From Basidiobolus meristosporus CBS 931.73 (taxonomy: Eukaryota > Basidiobolomycota > Basidiobolomycetes > Basidiobolales > Basidiobolaceae), in assembly GCA_002104905.1 (NCBI GenBank), contig MCFE01000795.1, positions 1-35,910 of the forward strand: a DNA stretch of 35,910 nt, given 5' to 3'. Below, one piece after another: positions 10,718-20,625 of the stretch. The notes under the pieces were generated by a model. The model ran no database searches, was not told the DNA's origin, and worked only from the letters and a program-made list of their open reading frames with translations. Made by a program: the position numbers and the translations under genes. Position 1 is the first letter of the stretch. Every line of letters begins with the position of its first letter.

Positions 10718-12722
10718 TCAGGTGGCCGCGTATTCTGGTCGGCCCTGCTCCTTGGTGAATGAGAATTTAATGGGATTGGGGAATTTTAGATTAAGCCATG
10801 ACGGCTTCTTTGTCAGTTGGCGACTCCCGGAGCGCTTATGGTCGGAGCTAGATTCACCTCCGCTCTGATGACTGCTCGAGTAGACCGAGCTGCTCGGTGG
10901 CGTTAGGTAGGTATTGCTGTGCTGCGGTAGTTCCTGGATGGGGCTCTCGGAGAGACTCCGTGGGGCGACATCGCGGTCAAAGAGGTCCTGGTGAGATTCC
11001 TGTTGAGTCGGGTCGGATTCTGTTCTCAATGGCCGAGAGAGATGTGCAGGCAAAGGAGAGATCTCGAAGTGGGTATCCAGCGGGATGACTTGAGCGTTTT
11101 CCTCTATCAGTCTACCTTCAAAGTGGGCTCTCAGAACTTGGTTGTAGCGCACTGGCTGTTCGACCATCACCATATGTCCACATCTCTCAAATGTAATTAG
11201 CGGACACTTCAAGGCCTTGCTTAACACCTTTCCGCACTGATGCCGAATTACCTGGTGGAGATGGGTTGTGAGCAAATCGGCTTAGGATACAAGCGCAACG
11301 CTGCTTCGAGTTCTTACTTTGTCCTTGGACCCGTGGATTACAATGGTTCGAACCTTCGAGCGCCGGATTGTTTTACACTCCTTGGGAGTCGTGTAGTGGA
11401 CCCAAGTTGAATGCATCTGTGACAACGACGCTTCTTTGGTTTGTGGCGGGGAGAGCTTGCTAAGCTCCTCCATGGCCTGTCGGGTACAAAGAAGGTTAGA
11501 TGGGCACCCGGTCTGACGGACGAACGAGCGAGCAAGCTAGCCTACCATTTGCATGAATTGGTAGTTTGTCACATCCACGCCCTTCTCTACATCCGCGTTC
11601 AACCATTGTTTGGGGAAACACAGCTTCAGCAGGGGATCGATTTGCTCGTCCCAAGGCTTATGGAAGGAGGTAAGAAAAAATTTGACTTCTGCCGGAGTGG
11701 GGATTAAATCGAAACTGGCATGGAATGTGCTGGTACACACGAGTGTGCTAAAGCGGTCAGGCTGTAGTGAGACCATCTTCTGCACGATCATTCCACCTGT
11801 GGTGTCAGTTCTTTGGGTTAGTACGGGTCCCTAGCATGCTCTAGCGAGGTGTGATGTTACCAAGGGAAACGCCCACCAGGTGGACATCCGACCCCCATCC
11901 AAGATGGTCCAATAGATCCAAAGCGTCCTCAGCCATCGCTTTTGTGCTAACAAAGTGAGACTGTCGATCAGTCGGCCCGTCAGGGAACAAACGCCAATCC
12001 TACCAACCTGTAAAACCCCTTTGGCGCGCTGCTGTTTCCTATCCCCCGATTGTCGAACACGCACACCTGATAATTCTCCAGCTTGCTGAAATACTCTGTC
12101 TATGACGGCGAGTCGGTGAGCAAAACGATAAAAGAGAGGTGGATTGTTGGCCCGTGGGACATACCTGGAGAAACCACGTAGCGCCGATTCCGTTGAGCCC
12201 CATGACCAACATCACTTTATACTGCGTACCACTGCCGAATACCGCGTAGCTTAGCTCGATCTTCTCTTTGGACCTTGTTTTGGCCACTTCACATTTGTCC
12301 CTTATCCTGGCTCCGCTTAGGAACTGATCTCGTTTGCTGCTCAATAGTTCTTGGATCTTCTCCACCTGACTTTCGAACTGCTTCTCCGACTCGGTGGAAA
12401 CTTCCGAGTCCTCGGTAGACCTCCTTTGGGGAGAGGGAGGGGGTGTTCCCTGGTTAGTGGGTGTGGTGGGGTGTTGTAACTCCGAAAATGGATTGTCGGA
12501 TTCGTGGTGGGGTGGTGGAGCAAGGGAGATGGTGCTATGAGTGCTAGATTCTTCTGAAGAATCGAGGTTTTCTTCCGAAGGGGAGTATGGGAATTCCGGT
12601 TCTACAGAAGGGGTAGGGACTTGAGGGTCATTGTAAGGCTGCGGGGTGCCCCCCGAAGAGGTGGCATTGTCAGTGTGTTGGCTTGAGTGCTTGTTTGACT
12701 TGAGTTTGGAAAAGAATTGCAT
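10718..12722 (-). CDS. Alpha/beta hydrolase (serine hydrolase), 6 exons
   Basis: Exons on minus: 12722-12165, 12099-12008, 11946-11861, 11796-11546, 11476-11318 and 11251-10718; GT-AG introns of 61-69 nt; 559 aa. Residues 1-150 are a Ser/Pro/Glu-rich, probably disordered leader. The hydrolase core starts at about 155 (ELSYAVFGSGTQYKVMLVMG). The oxyanion-type strand reads MGLNGIGATWF, and FDNRGIGNS is at 201-209. The nucleophile elbow GVSLGG puts Ser at 244, and it exists only after splicing, since intron 3 splits the Gly after Leu245. The acid is Asp381 in IVIHGSKDK, and the base is His408 in CGHMVMVEQP. The triad is therefore complete. A 120-residue Ser-rich, basic C-terminal tail follows. 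The N-terminal and C-terminal extensions are unusual against the plain ~280-aa fold and may mediate regulation or membrane contact. Substrate unknown: esterase, lipase and epoxide-hydrolase-like roles all remain possible. Confidence 0.85.
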
Positions 12723-14647
12723 TCTACGAGGTGTGAAGAGAAGTATACGACTGGTAGGTGGTGAATCCTAGAAGGTGGACGGAGCTGAAGTAGGCGGTAA
12801 TATCTAAGCTAGCCCAGCCAGAGTTCCAACGGGTACAACGAAGGGAGTTTAAAAGCTAAAGGAGTGAAACAACATGAAAAAGAGGATAATATGCTATCAA
12901 CGGTCTGAAACCATACAAATAGCTACGAGTATCCAATTCAAGGAGATGTAACGAAAAGTAGGTCTGTTCCAGAGAATGGAGTATTATTACAGGCAACCGG
13001 TATGAATTCCGGCCAACAGTTTGCGTGGAAAATCCTTGGAAAATCAAGAGAATCCTGAAAAATGGGTTCCGCCTTCGCATGGGATGGGGTTATATAGAGG
13101 TAGCTGGATGTGACATCAGGATATAGTAATTTGCACTGATGAACATTGGACTTGTTCTCGCTGGTGCCAATTCCCGCATATAAGGGTGATTTACTGATTG
13201 GGAAGAATTGATCGGTGTTGGCATTTCCATTTATCCGATCAAGCCATCATCCATCATCCATCATCCACTGAAGGATCGTCCAGGCCGATTATTCAGCCAA
13301 ATCCGACAACAAATCCTGTACGCCGCTTTACGTATCATCATATACGTGACCCGTTGAGCCTGATGAATGTGCTCATCTGGATCAAAGCTCCGAGTATATA
13401 AAATACGCGCGCATATATACAGACCATGATCACATTACATCATGGTGCTTACGGCTCGTAATTTGCGCCATGCAGTGGACACGACTGCTTTTCATCTACT
13501 GAACAGGCCCTACACCACCACCACCACCATGCATTCTATTTATCGTCTACAAAATACCATGAACCCAGAGTAATCATGGTGTAACGTTGGCCAAATTGCC
13601 GCCAGTCCTGAATTGGTGATTACTCCTCCGGGTCATACTGTGGTCGCACTTGGATGGGGTTGCTATATCTGATGGGCAGACCTTGAGCGTGATCAAGCTT
13701 CCGCTAATGGCTTGGGTTGTGTGTCCCAGATGGCGGAACACCCTATTGGGTCTCTCGACATTCAATGGTTGCTATCCCACTGCAGCATAGCTCCTCGGCG
13801 TCCTAACATCCCACCAATAACACATGATATGCGTGGTCGCTCCTGCACGTAGAGCGCACTCTGGCTTTCAGATGCGCGCGCGGTTGTGCTCAGCGGGGGT
13901 TTGGTTTGTATGGGGGATGCACATGAGACACCATTCATTTCCGATGTTTGCTGTATGGAGTCGTGATGCCCGGGGGGTGCACTCTTTGCCCACCGAGCAC
14001 AGTTACACTCCGTACCAACATGGCCCTATAGGCGGCAAGACGCCACCCATCACGATTCATACGTGATGATCAGCCGCAGCTCTAGTCTCCTAACATCCCC
14101 CGATCCATGTTGCATTCGCGCCCAGATCCCAATCTCATCCATGTCATGATGAGTAATTCCCATGAATCAACACCTCATTGGCAGACCCGTTTTCGAGCCA
14201 TTCGACAATAAAGTGCTACAGCACCATGTGCTGTAGGAGGTCCGTCGTACCTGGCAATTCGTGCTATTCCTTATGAATCCATTCAGACGTGAATCAACGA
14301 GATTAGTCTACTCCGCAGCCGTCGGGGGCGGGCGACCGTATACGCTGCGGACATGTTGGATGAGCCCGAGGGGTCTTAGGTGGGATGGTGTATGAGATTG
14401 GCGATTGACAAATGAAATCCTGTACGATTGCCCACATGCGCTCACAGTCACAGCCCAAGAGAAGCCCAAGTCCACAACGCGGCCTGATCAAAGGCTGGGG
14501 GTAGCGAGGAGCTGCCCTACCAACCCTTACACCTTCAACATGGGGGGCTGCTAGTTTAGAGGCATTACGCGGGAGGTCAAAGGCAAGGGTGGCGCTTTGT
14601 CTAGTCTACTGGAGATCTCTGTTGGTTGGATGGGCCAGCCTTTCCTG
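12723..14647. other. Intergenic, no supported gene
   Basis: About 1.9 kb upstream of the hydrolase gene and downstream of the Gid4 gene. A plus-strand TATATAAAA at 13395-13403 is followed by a 43-codon ORF at 13442-13573 containing five ACC codons; without homology I do not call it a gene. The ATCATCC triplet near 13248-13268 and ACC repeat near 13514-13530 are short simple repeats. Confidence 0.4.
13090..13096 (-). promoter_or_regulatory. Candidate TATA box of the alpha/beta hydrolase gene
   Basis: Read on minus, CTATATAA lies about 370 nt upstream of the hydrolase ATG, which implies a long leader. Weak, position-based call. Confidence 0.25.
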
Positions 14648-15409
14648 CTAACGGAACTCGAATGAAGATGATCGCCGAGGAACGTAGTGCAGAACAAGCT
14701 GCTGAATCCGGTGGAAATCCCTATGGGAGTAGTAGCCGGTGGATAGTTGGAAGCATATGTAGTAATACCCTGCGAAGCTGCCCCCGGTCACATCCTCGAC
14801 CCGGTGATCCGGGACCAGAAAACGCTCTTTCCATCGCATGAAGAGGCAGTCCTTATCCATGTGGTCGTACTTGAAGTCCAACCGGTTGAAATCCTTCGCA
14901 TACTCCTCGAACTCCGGGAACCTAAGCTGGGTGGGAGTGGGTTGATGAGTACGTGGTGTTCGCGGGCCCTGCCATCCAAAGCAAATGTACCCAGTGGTTT
15001 ATGTTGATGTTCTCGTGGGTGATCCACTTTCTGGTCAGGAAGGTGTGTTACCGTCTGATGACCTCGGTATCGAAGAAGGTGGTCAGCCCTGGGATTTCCA
15101 AGGTAAGGTTGTGGATGTGTAAATAGCCACAGAGATAAGAGTCCTCCAGGTCCACGTGCTACATTGCATTGACCCGGGTTACCACTTCCCTTCGAAGGAT
15201 CACTAGGCTGTCTTAGGAACACTTACTTGCAGGTTGATGACCACTTCGTAGTCTTTGGCTCCGCTGGATTGTTTGCCCCGGAACTGACTTCCCGGGTAAA
15301 GGGTGCGCGTTCCGGTAGAGAGCTGTCTCATCATATATAAGCAACTAGGCTTCATCCACGATCGTCGGCCTCTCTCTGGGCTCTTCGCAATGCTTCTGAA
15401 TGCTGGCAT
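14648..15409 (-). pseudogene. gid4: Gid4/Vid24-type E3 substrate receptor, apparently damaged
   Basis: Gid4 (Vid24) is the beta-barrel receptor of the GID/CTLH ubiquitin ligase that recognises Pro/N-degrons, for example on gluconeogenic enzymes. Visible pieces: LYPGSQFRGKQSSGAKDYEV (exon 15409-15227), [18 protein letters not shown] and [13 protein letters not shown] (exon from 15158), and FPEFEEYAKDFN, FMRWKERFLVPDH, GGSFAGYYYICFQ and a C-terminal FEFR (14921-14648). These match the family along its length. Between the last two exons the minus strand still encodes HTFLTRKWITHENI...NHW, a conserved family segment. It is preceded by an in-frame TAA (15050-15048), and no GT-AG pair joins it in frame to the next exon. 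A single intron 15051-14922 (130 nt) would restore an open frame of 187 aa but would discard that segment of the barrel. So either the gene is inactivated or a shortened protein is made. The start at ATG 15409 is tentative. Identity is secure; the status is less so. Confidence 0.8.
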
Positions 15410-15950
15410 CCACAGGACTCGGTGACTGAGACGTGGCCGGCATAGTGGGAGTTTGATGGGGGAACGCTGGGTGGCAAGGCCAAAGGTGTCTCCTGGAACG
15501 GTCGGCTGTAGCGACTCTCTATATCGGCGCAGAGTGATCCGTCACAGGGAGCAGGAATGCACACATAGACACCTCTGGGATGTGGTGTCCGACCAATCAT
15601 TAAGGGGTCTCGGTGAAGTATTAAGTTATCCATCGACGCAGGCGACGCGATCAAAAACCCATCCCCGAGTCCAATGAGTATATTTGATACGTGGTGATAC
15701 ATCCTCACCAACGATGCTGATTCCGTGGTTCATGTGCCGCACTTGAAGTTCAATCGCGACGAATGCATGACCAGCGGACTGATGCATGGAGTCATCAGGC
15801 GAGTTTAGCCCAGCTCAGTGGCGTGCTTGCCAACCCACCGTGGTGCTCAACTCGTATGCCATGTAGCAACTACCCATCGCATATAGCCCACTGGCTTAGG
15901 AGTTCGGCGGTATCGCATATGTGAAATTTCCACCAGCGCTAAAGGGTTGC
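15410..15950. other. Upstream region of the Gid4 gene, no other gene seen
   Basis: A minus-strand open frame runs through 15352-15711, overlapping the proposed Gid4 start. It contains a Pro/Ser-rich stretch (PFQETPLALPPSVPP) and could be an additional N-terminal exon, because fungal Gid4 proteins often have such a leader, but I find no convincing splice pair. Nothing else is recognised. Confidence 0.35.
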
Positions 15951-16268
15951 TCAGAGCGGAGTGAGTGTGCTGATGGCTAACTGTTGGGCGATCTCACCCA
16001 CTGCCATGCTACAACGACGGAAGAAATCGTCTGCATCTATTTGGAACAATAAGATGGCGCTCACATCGGCTGACCGAACGAATTTGCGTATCTCAGCGTC
16101 CGGGTTACTGTTCAAACCGATAGGTTCTGGTGTTTTCGCACACCAAATCAACCGTGCCACAGTAGCCAGATCCAGCTCGGTTGTTTCAGCGCTCACGTCT
16201 GCGGGCATTTTCTGCGACCACCCTGCCAATATTTCCGCATAAATCAGAGGGACGCTCGAATGACTCAT
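15951..16268 (-). CDS. Unrecognised 105-aa ORF
   Basis: Open frame starting MSHSSVPLIYAEILAGWSQ and ending QQLAISTLTPL. The composition looks protein-like, with alternating hydrophobic segments and a DADDFFRRC stretch, and it is in the CpG-containing gene half rather than the transposon half. I see no domain, signal peptide or membrane segment, and no splice extension. The opposite strand is also open for 93 codons, which weakens the case. It could be an exon remnant or chance. Confidence 0.3.
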   Translation of the reverse strand: MSHSSVPLIYAEILAGWSQKMPADVSAETTELDLATVARLIWCAKTPEPIGLNSNPDAEIRKFVRSADVSAILLFQIDADDFFRRCSMAVGEIAQQLAISTLTPL

Positions 16269-16599
16269 GATACACTTGGTAGCCCATCCACCACACTCAT
16301 GGTTTGTTGATTGGAAATCCCCTTGACTACTGTATCACAATGAGATCATGAGCAGCAACTTCACCTGACAACGCCATGCCCTAGTTGTTACAGGGCTCTT
16401 TTCGGGAATCTTGGACTTGCACAACAACTCTTCCATTCCATATTTCCCGGACTACCACTCACCACTAACCATGAAAAGGTGTGAAAGCTAAGGGTTGCAT
16501 ATACATATTATCAACCAGAACTGGTTCTTTAGATCCCAGCTTATGTACTCTGTTATTTCCAGCCCAAATTCTAGGTTGAGATCTACCTGGATATCATAT

Positions 16600-17272
16600 G
16601 GTATTCTGCCAGTGTTCTTTGATTTTTCAGTCAATTTTTCCAGTGTTAATGTCTCCAGGGTCAACAAGCTGATGGTTATCCTGCTCAGTATGGGGGTGAA
16701 TCAAACACATCATTTTCAGGTGCATGTTTCCACTGGTTGTCAAAAAGGCTGGACCTCATGGTAATGAGGATTGGCACTCTACTGACCATTTGAGCTTTTT
16801 CTCATAGGGCTGTTGGTTTGCCAAGCTCATGAAAATGCCTAAACAATGCTTTTGCATCCCACTGATGATTAAGAAGAAATGTAGTTGGCTTGCTCTTCCA
16901 GTCACTATCAAGGTCTCCAATGGTTCTCACTGTTGTAAAAATTTGTATTTCCACCTATATATTCACCTAACTTAGTCACTTAGATCATCACCTTCAAATC
17001 CTAGAGAATACTGACCAAATTCCTTGTCAGGATTTACTTAGAATATTTACCCAGAACATGAAAATTAGATAAGTTGTCCAAACAGCCCCAAACTTTGCAC
17101 ACATGTTCTTGGGACCTTCCTTAACCTATTCTACATGCTTGTAATGCCAAGACCAGGTAAAAGTATAAATACTACTTTTACATTCAATAAATCATTAAGT
17201 GAAAACCAAATAATCTACTTGTCCTCCCAATCACTTCCAATATCTCCAAGACTCTTACAGCACTCACAACAG
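16600..17272 (+). mobile_element. Very old copia LTR relic, interrupted by a younger solo LTR
   Basis: The stretch about 16820-16930 aligns loosely with the 3' half of the local copia LTR: it has counterparts of TTTGTAATGCCAAGACC, of TTTTACATTCAATAAATC and of CACTTCCAATATCTCC. Its last bases, TTCTCAC, are continued after the solo LTR by AACAGGTCAAGAGCCCC (17268-17284), equivalent to LTR end plus primer-binding site. The left boundary (about 16600) is uncertain. Open frames within it are accidental. Confidence 0.5.
16931..17262 (+). repeat. Solo copia LTR with 5-bp target-site duplication CTCAC
   Basis: Starts TGTTGTAAAAATTTG and ends CTCTTACAGCA, the TG...CA ends of the local copia family. 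CTCAC occurs immediately before (16926-16930) and after (17263-17267), a perfect 5-bp duplication as expected for copia integrase. No internal region follows in frame with it, so it is a solo LTR produced by LTR-LTR recombination. It has lost about 20 bp around 17053 relative to its relatives. A TATAAAT at about 17164 and an AATAAA at about 17188 mark the LTR promoter and poly(A) signal. Confidence 0.8.
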
Positions 17273-17570
17273 GTCAAGAGCCCCAAGCCATCCCCACAGT
17301 AGTGTTGCTACTGCACCTACTACATTCTTCCCCTATTTTGCAAAATTGGATGGACTTGATCATCATGTCACAGGGTGTAATGACATTGTTGTTACAGGAA
17401 AGAGGCTTTTGGATTGTTGCTGTATCATGGGATTACCCCTAAACATGCAGGAGAAGAATTCCTGTATTGTCCAATGAGTGAATCAGGAGCTATAAGCCTG
17501 GTTTGTCTGATCTTCAAGGACCACATGCTAACTGTCAATGCTAAAGAGTTAAAGTTACAAAATTCATCCA
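17273..17570 (+). pseudogene. Copia gag 5' end, degenerate
   Basis: Follows the old LTR relic. Nucleotide similarity to intact copies is clear at GAGCCCCAAGC, at AAATTGGATGGACTTGATC (gag KLDG-S/N) and at the ERGLWDI segment (GAAAGAGGCTTTTGG). No reading frame survives. Confidence 0.6.
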
Positions 17571-17593
17571 AGTAACGCTGAACATCTAGATAT

Positions 17594-17939
17594 CATTGCA
17601 TAAATTTGTAAATGTACCTGAATACTCACTTAGCTTGGTCACTAAGATCATTACCTACATATCTTAGAAAATTCCACCATATCCCTTGTTGGGACTTAAA
17701 TAGAATAGTATAACCAAAACATCAGATACTTAGTACAGGAAATTTTGATAATTGTCCAAACAGCCTCAACCTCTAATCACATGTGCTTGGAACTTCTTGA
17801 ACCATTCACTACATGTTTGTCTTACCAAGATCATCTAAAAGTATATATATCACTTTTACAATCAGTAAACTACTGATTGAAATATATAAAAATTACTTCT
17901 TCTCCCAGTCCCTTCCAATATCTCCAAACTCTTACAGCA
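17594..17939 (+). repeat. Old copia LTR, plus orientation
   Basis: Begins near TGCATAAATTTGTAAATG, continues with AATACTCACTTAGCTTGGTC and ends CTCTTACAGCA just before GGTTATAAGCC, a one-base variant of the family primer-binding site. It is clearly more diverged than the LTRs of the elements to the right. No target duplication found. Confidence 0.7.
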
Positions 17940-18429
17940 GGTTATAAGCCTCAAGCTGTCACTCCTGCCAATGTTTACTACTGCTAACACTAGAATTCTT
18001 GCCTTGGCAGAAATGCTCCATGGATCTAACCACCAAGTCTGGAAGGTGAAGATGAAAATACTGCTACAGCAAAGAGGCCTCTAGGATATTGCTAAGAGAG
18101 TGGAATGTCCTTCTGAAGGGGCAGTAAAAGAAGTCCCAACGTACCAGAAGAAAGAACAATGCATCTTCAGCTGCATATGCCTTAGTGTCAAGGACAAACT
18201 GCTACTTATGTACCCAATAGAAAAACCATAAGGGATGATTGGAGGACATCAGAAGACACCTGTTAGTCATACTCAGCAGTTGAGAAAATGTACAATGGAA
18301 CAATATTCCTTGCTACAGAGATGCTATCAGGGGATGAAGTAAAATATCTAGATAACAGATTTACCCTATTGGCTGATGAGAATAGATGAGATATGTGGGC
18401 ATGCAAGCTATTGATAAGTATGTAACAAT
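17940..18429 (+). pseudogene. Copia gag relic cut off by the next LTR
   Basis: After the primer-binding-like GGTTATAAGCC, the sequence parallels gag of the better copies: CTCCATGGATCTAACCACCAAG (DGSN-Q), AAGGTGAAGATGAAAATACTG (KVKMKILL), the EKMYNGTIFLATEM-like segment, and a piece equivalent to GVPTTDEDVIVTI at 18390-18429. Stops (for example TAG after AGAGGCCTC, about 18083) and shifts abound. It ends abruptly at 18429 where a minus-oriented LTR starts. Confidence 0.7.
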
Positions 18430-18777
18430 TGTTGTAAGAGTCTTGGAGATATTGGAAGTGCTTAGGCAAGCATGTAAATTGTGTGGTTTTCATATTATCA
18501 TTTATTAAATGCAAAAGTAGTGTTGGTACTTGAACATGGTCTTGGCATGGCTAACATGTAGGATAGACTCAGAAAGGTCCCAAGATCATGTGTGCAAAGT
18601 TTGGCACTGTTTGGACAACTTATCAAATGCTCATGTTTTGGGTCCTCTGCATCTTGGTGAGAATATTCTCAGCAAATTCCATCAAGGAATTTGGTCATTT
18701 TTCTCTAGGATTTGTAGGTAATGATCCAAGTGACTACACTAGGTGGATATACAGGTGGAATTATAAGTTTTTACAAT
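18430..18777 (-). repeat. 3' LTR of the minus-strand copia (diverged)
   Basis: Minus orientation: starts (plus reading) TGTTGTAAGAGTCTTGG and ends near AAGTTTTTACAATA; the terminal TG is mutated to TA on the minus strand. Many substitutions relative to the 5' LTR. Confidence 0.75.
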
Positions 18778-18789
18778 ACTTCCACTCAA

Positions 18790-20625
18790 CTAAATGCTCA
18801 CACTGATCAGTCCTAATTTTGACCTGAGATATTCAAATTTGGCTCTAGCTAGTGGTTTGGTAAATATGTCTGCAATTATTTCATCTGTAGGACAGTAAAC
18901 CAGGTTAACTAAGCTATTCCTTATAGCTTCACCTATGAATTGATGGTCAATATCTATGTGCTTAGTTCTTGCATGAAAAGTTAGATATCTGCATAATTGT
19001 ATGTATCCTTGAATATCTTGAACTAAAGTGATAGGCACTTTCCACCATAAGTCCAAATCTCTACAGGCTTTCTTAACTGCATCACTTCTTTTGTAACTTC
19101 ACAGGCTGCCATATACTCTGCTTCTGTGGTGGAAAGTGCCATGGTTGGTTGCTTTGTTGAATTCCAAGAAATTGCACATTTACTGTAAAGAAAGGTGTAT
19201 ACCATGGTGGATCATCTGTTTTCTAAGCCTTACCCCCAATCAGCGTCAGAGTAACCTGCAAGATCCTGCTCTGCATCTTTAAATGAGTACCTTAAGCAGA
19301 CATCAGTAGCTCTCTTTAGGTATCTAAAAATCCACTTAACTACTGCAATTGGATCAGATCCACAGTTCTGATTATGCTGGCTGAGAAGTTCCACCTAATA
19401 TAAGATATCTGGACATGTTCTAAGCATTATGTACATCACGTTGCTGGCCATAAGCTGATAAGGAAAGCCACAGCTTTCAGATGGCATCAAGCTCTCTTGA
19501 CTTGGTTGAGTTTTGGCCAAGTTTGGGCTTGTCTGCAGTGGGGTAGCTGCTGGTTTACAGTCTTCCATTTGATATCTCTCTAGTTTATCCTAAATATACA
19601 TGGGTTGGCTTAGGGTGATTATCTGGGTACCTCTGTCTATGGAGAGCCTTATCCATAAGCAGTAGCCAAGCTCTATTAGATCTGACATCTTGTACTCCTT
19701 AGATAGGCAGGATTTAGTCCCTTCCAATGTTTCTGGGTTATAAGTGGCTATGATAAGATCATCCACATATAGAGCCAATAGAACTGGATTTGCCCTATCC
19801 GGCTATTCTGGATAATAAGTCTGCAGTGCTCTTTTGGAAACCCAAAGATTCCAAGTATTAATCTATGTTGCAATTCCAGGCTCTCAGTGAATGTTTCACA
19901 CCCTGCAGAGATTTTTTAAGCTTTCAGACCAAATGGGGCTTATATTGGTCAGCAAACACATTAGGCTAGTCCATGTACATGTCTTCATTGGTTCCCCACT
20001 CAAAAATGCAGATTTTACATCCATTTGATGTATAAAAATATGTATTTGACTGCAATAGCTAATATTAATCTGATGAAATTAAATTTGGCTACCAGTGCCA
20101 TGGTCTCCATATAGTCAGGCCCTCTTGTTTGAGAGAATCATTTGTCTACAAGTCTTGCTGTGCATCTTTTGATTGTACCATAGGCTTGAATATTGTATTG
20201 AAGACCTATTTGCATCCAGATGATTTTTGGTTCACTGGTAATTCACTAAGTCCCATATTTGATATTCCATCAGAGCCTGATCCTCCTCAGTCATGGCAGA
20301 TCTCCAAAACTTTATCTGAGGACTATATAGGGCCTCTTTTAGAGTCTGGGAATCATTGATATGGACTGAATAGGCATAGGTTAAGTTTGTACCCTCATTG
20401 ATATGGTAATTTGGGCTATTTCAGGTCCAGTAGGATCTCCTGAGCTATGATACCGGAATGATCTCCTCTAGGATGTTCCTTGGTACTGATTCAGGCTGAA
20501 CCACAGTTGTAGAGTCCTCTGGGATGAAAACATTCTCATTTTTTGCTCTGATTTAATCCTGACCATTGGTGGACTAGAGGTGAGATTCTTGTCATCAACT
20601 GATGTCATTTTTGGTGGAAGTTTTC
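18790..20625 (-). pseudogene. Copia pol, reverse transcriptase-RNase H part, heavily degraded
   Basis: Recognisable pieces on minus: LALYVDDLIIA with the RT YVDD active site (about 19770), DLIELGYCLWIRLSIDRGTQ, MALSTTEAEYMAACE of RNase H (about 19140), and DEIIADIFTKPLARAKFEYL at the C-terminus (about 18870). Several frameshifts and stops separate them. Amino-acid differences from the intact-looking copy at 28339-29517 are much denser here than in the gag half of the same element. About 190 bp between GCAGAGCAT and GAAAATT (near 20624) are deleted relative to that copy. Confidence 0.85.

Noticed and set aside
13395-13573. TATATAAAA followed by a 43-codon ORF with five ACC codons
   Set aside because: TATA-to-ATG spacing is only about 45 nt, and there is no homology or splice signal; likely chance.
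16495-16764. 89-codon plus-strand ORF
   Set aside because: Falls in sequence running into the oldest copia LTR relic, and no domain is visible.
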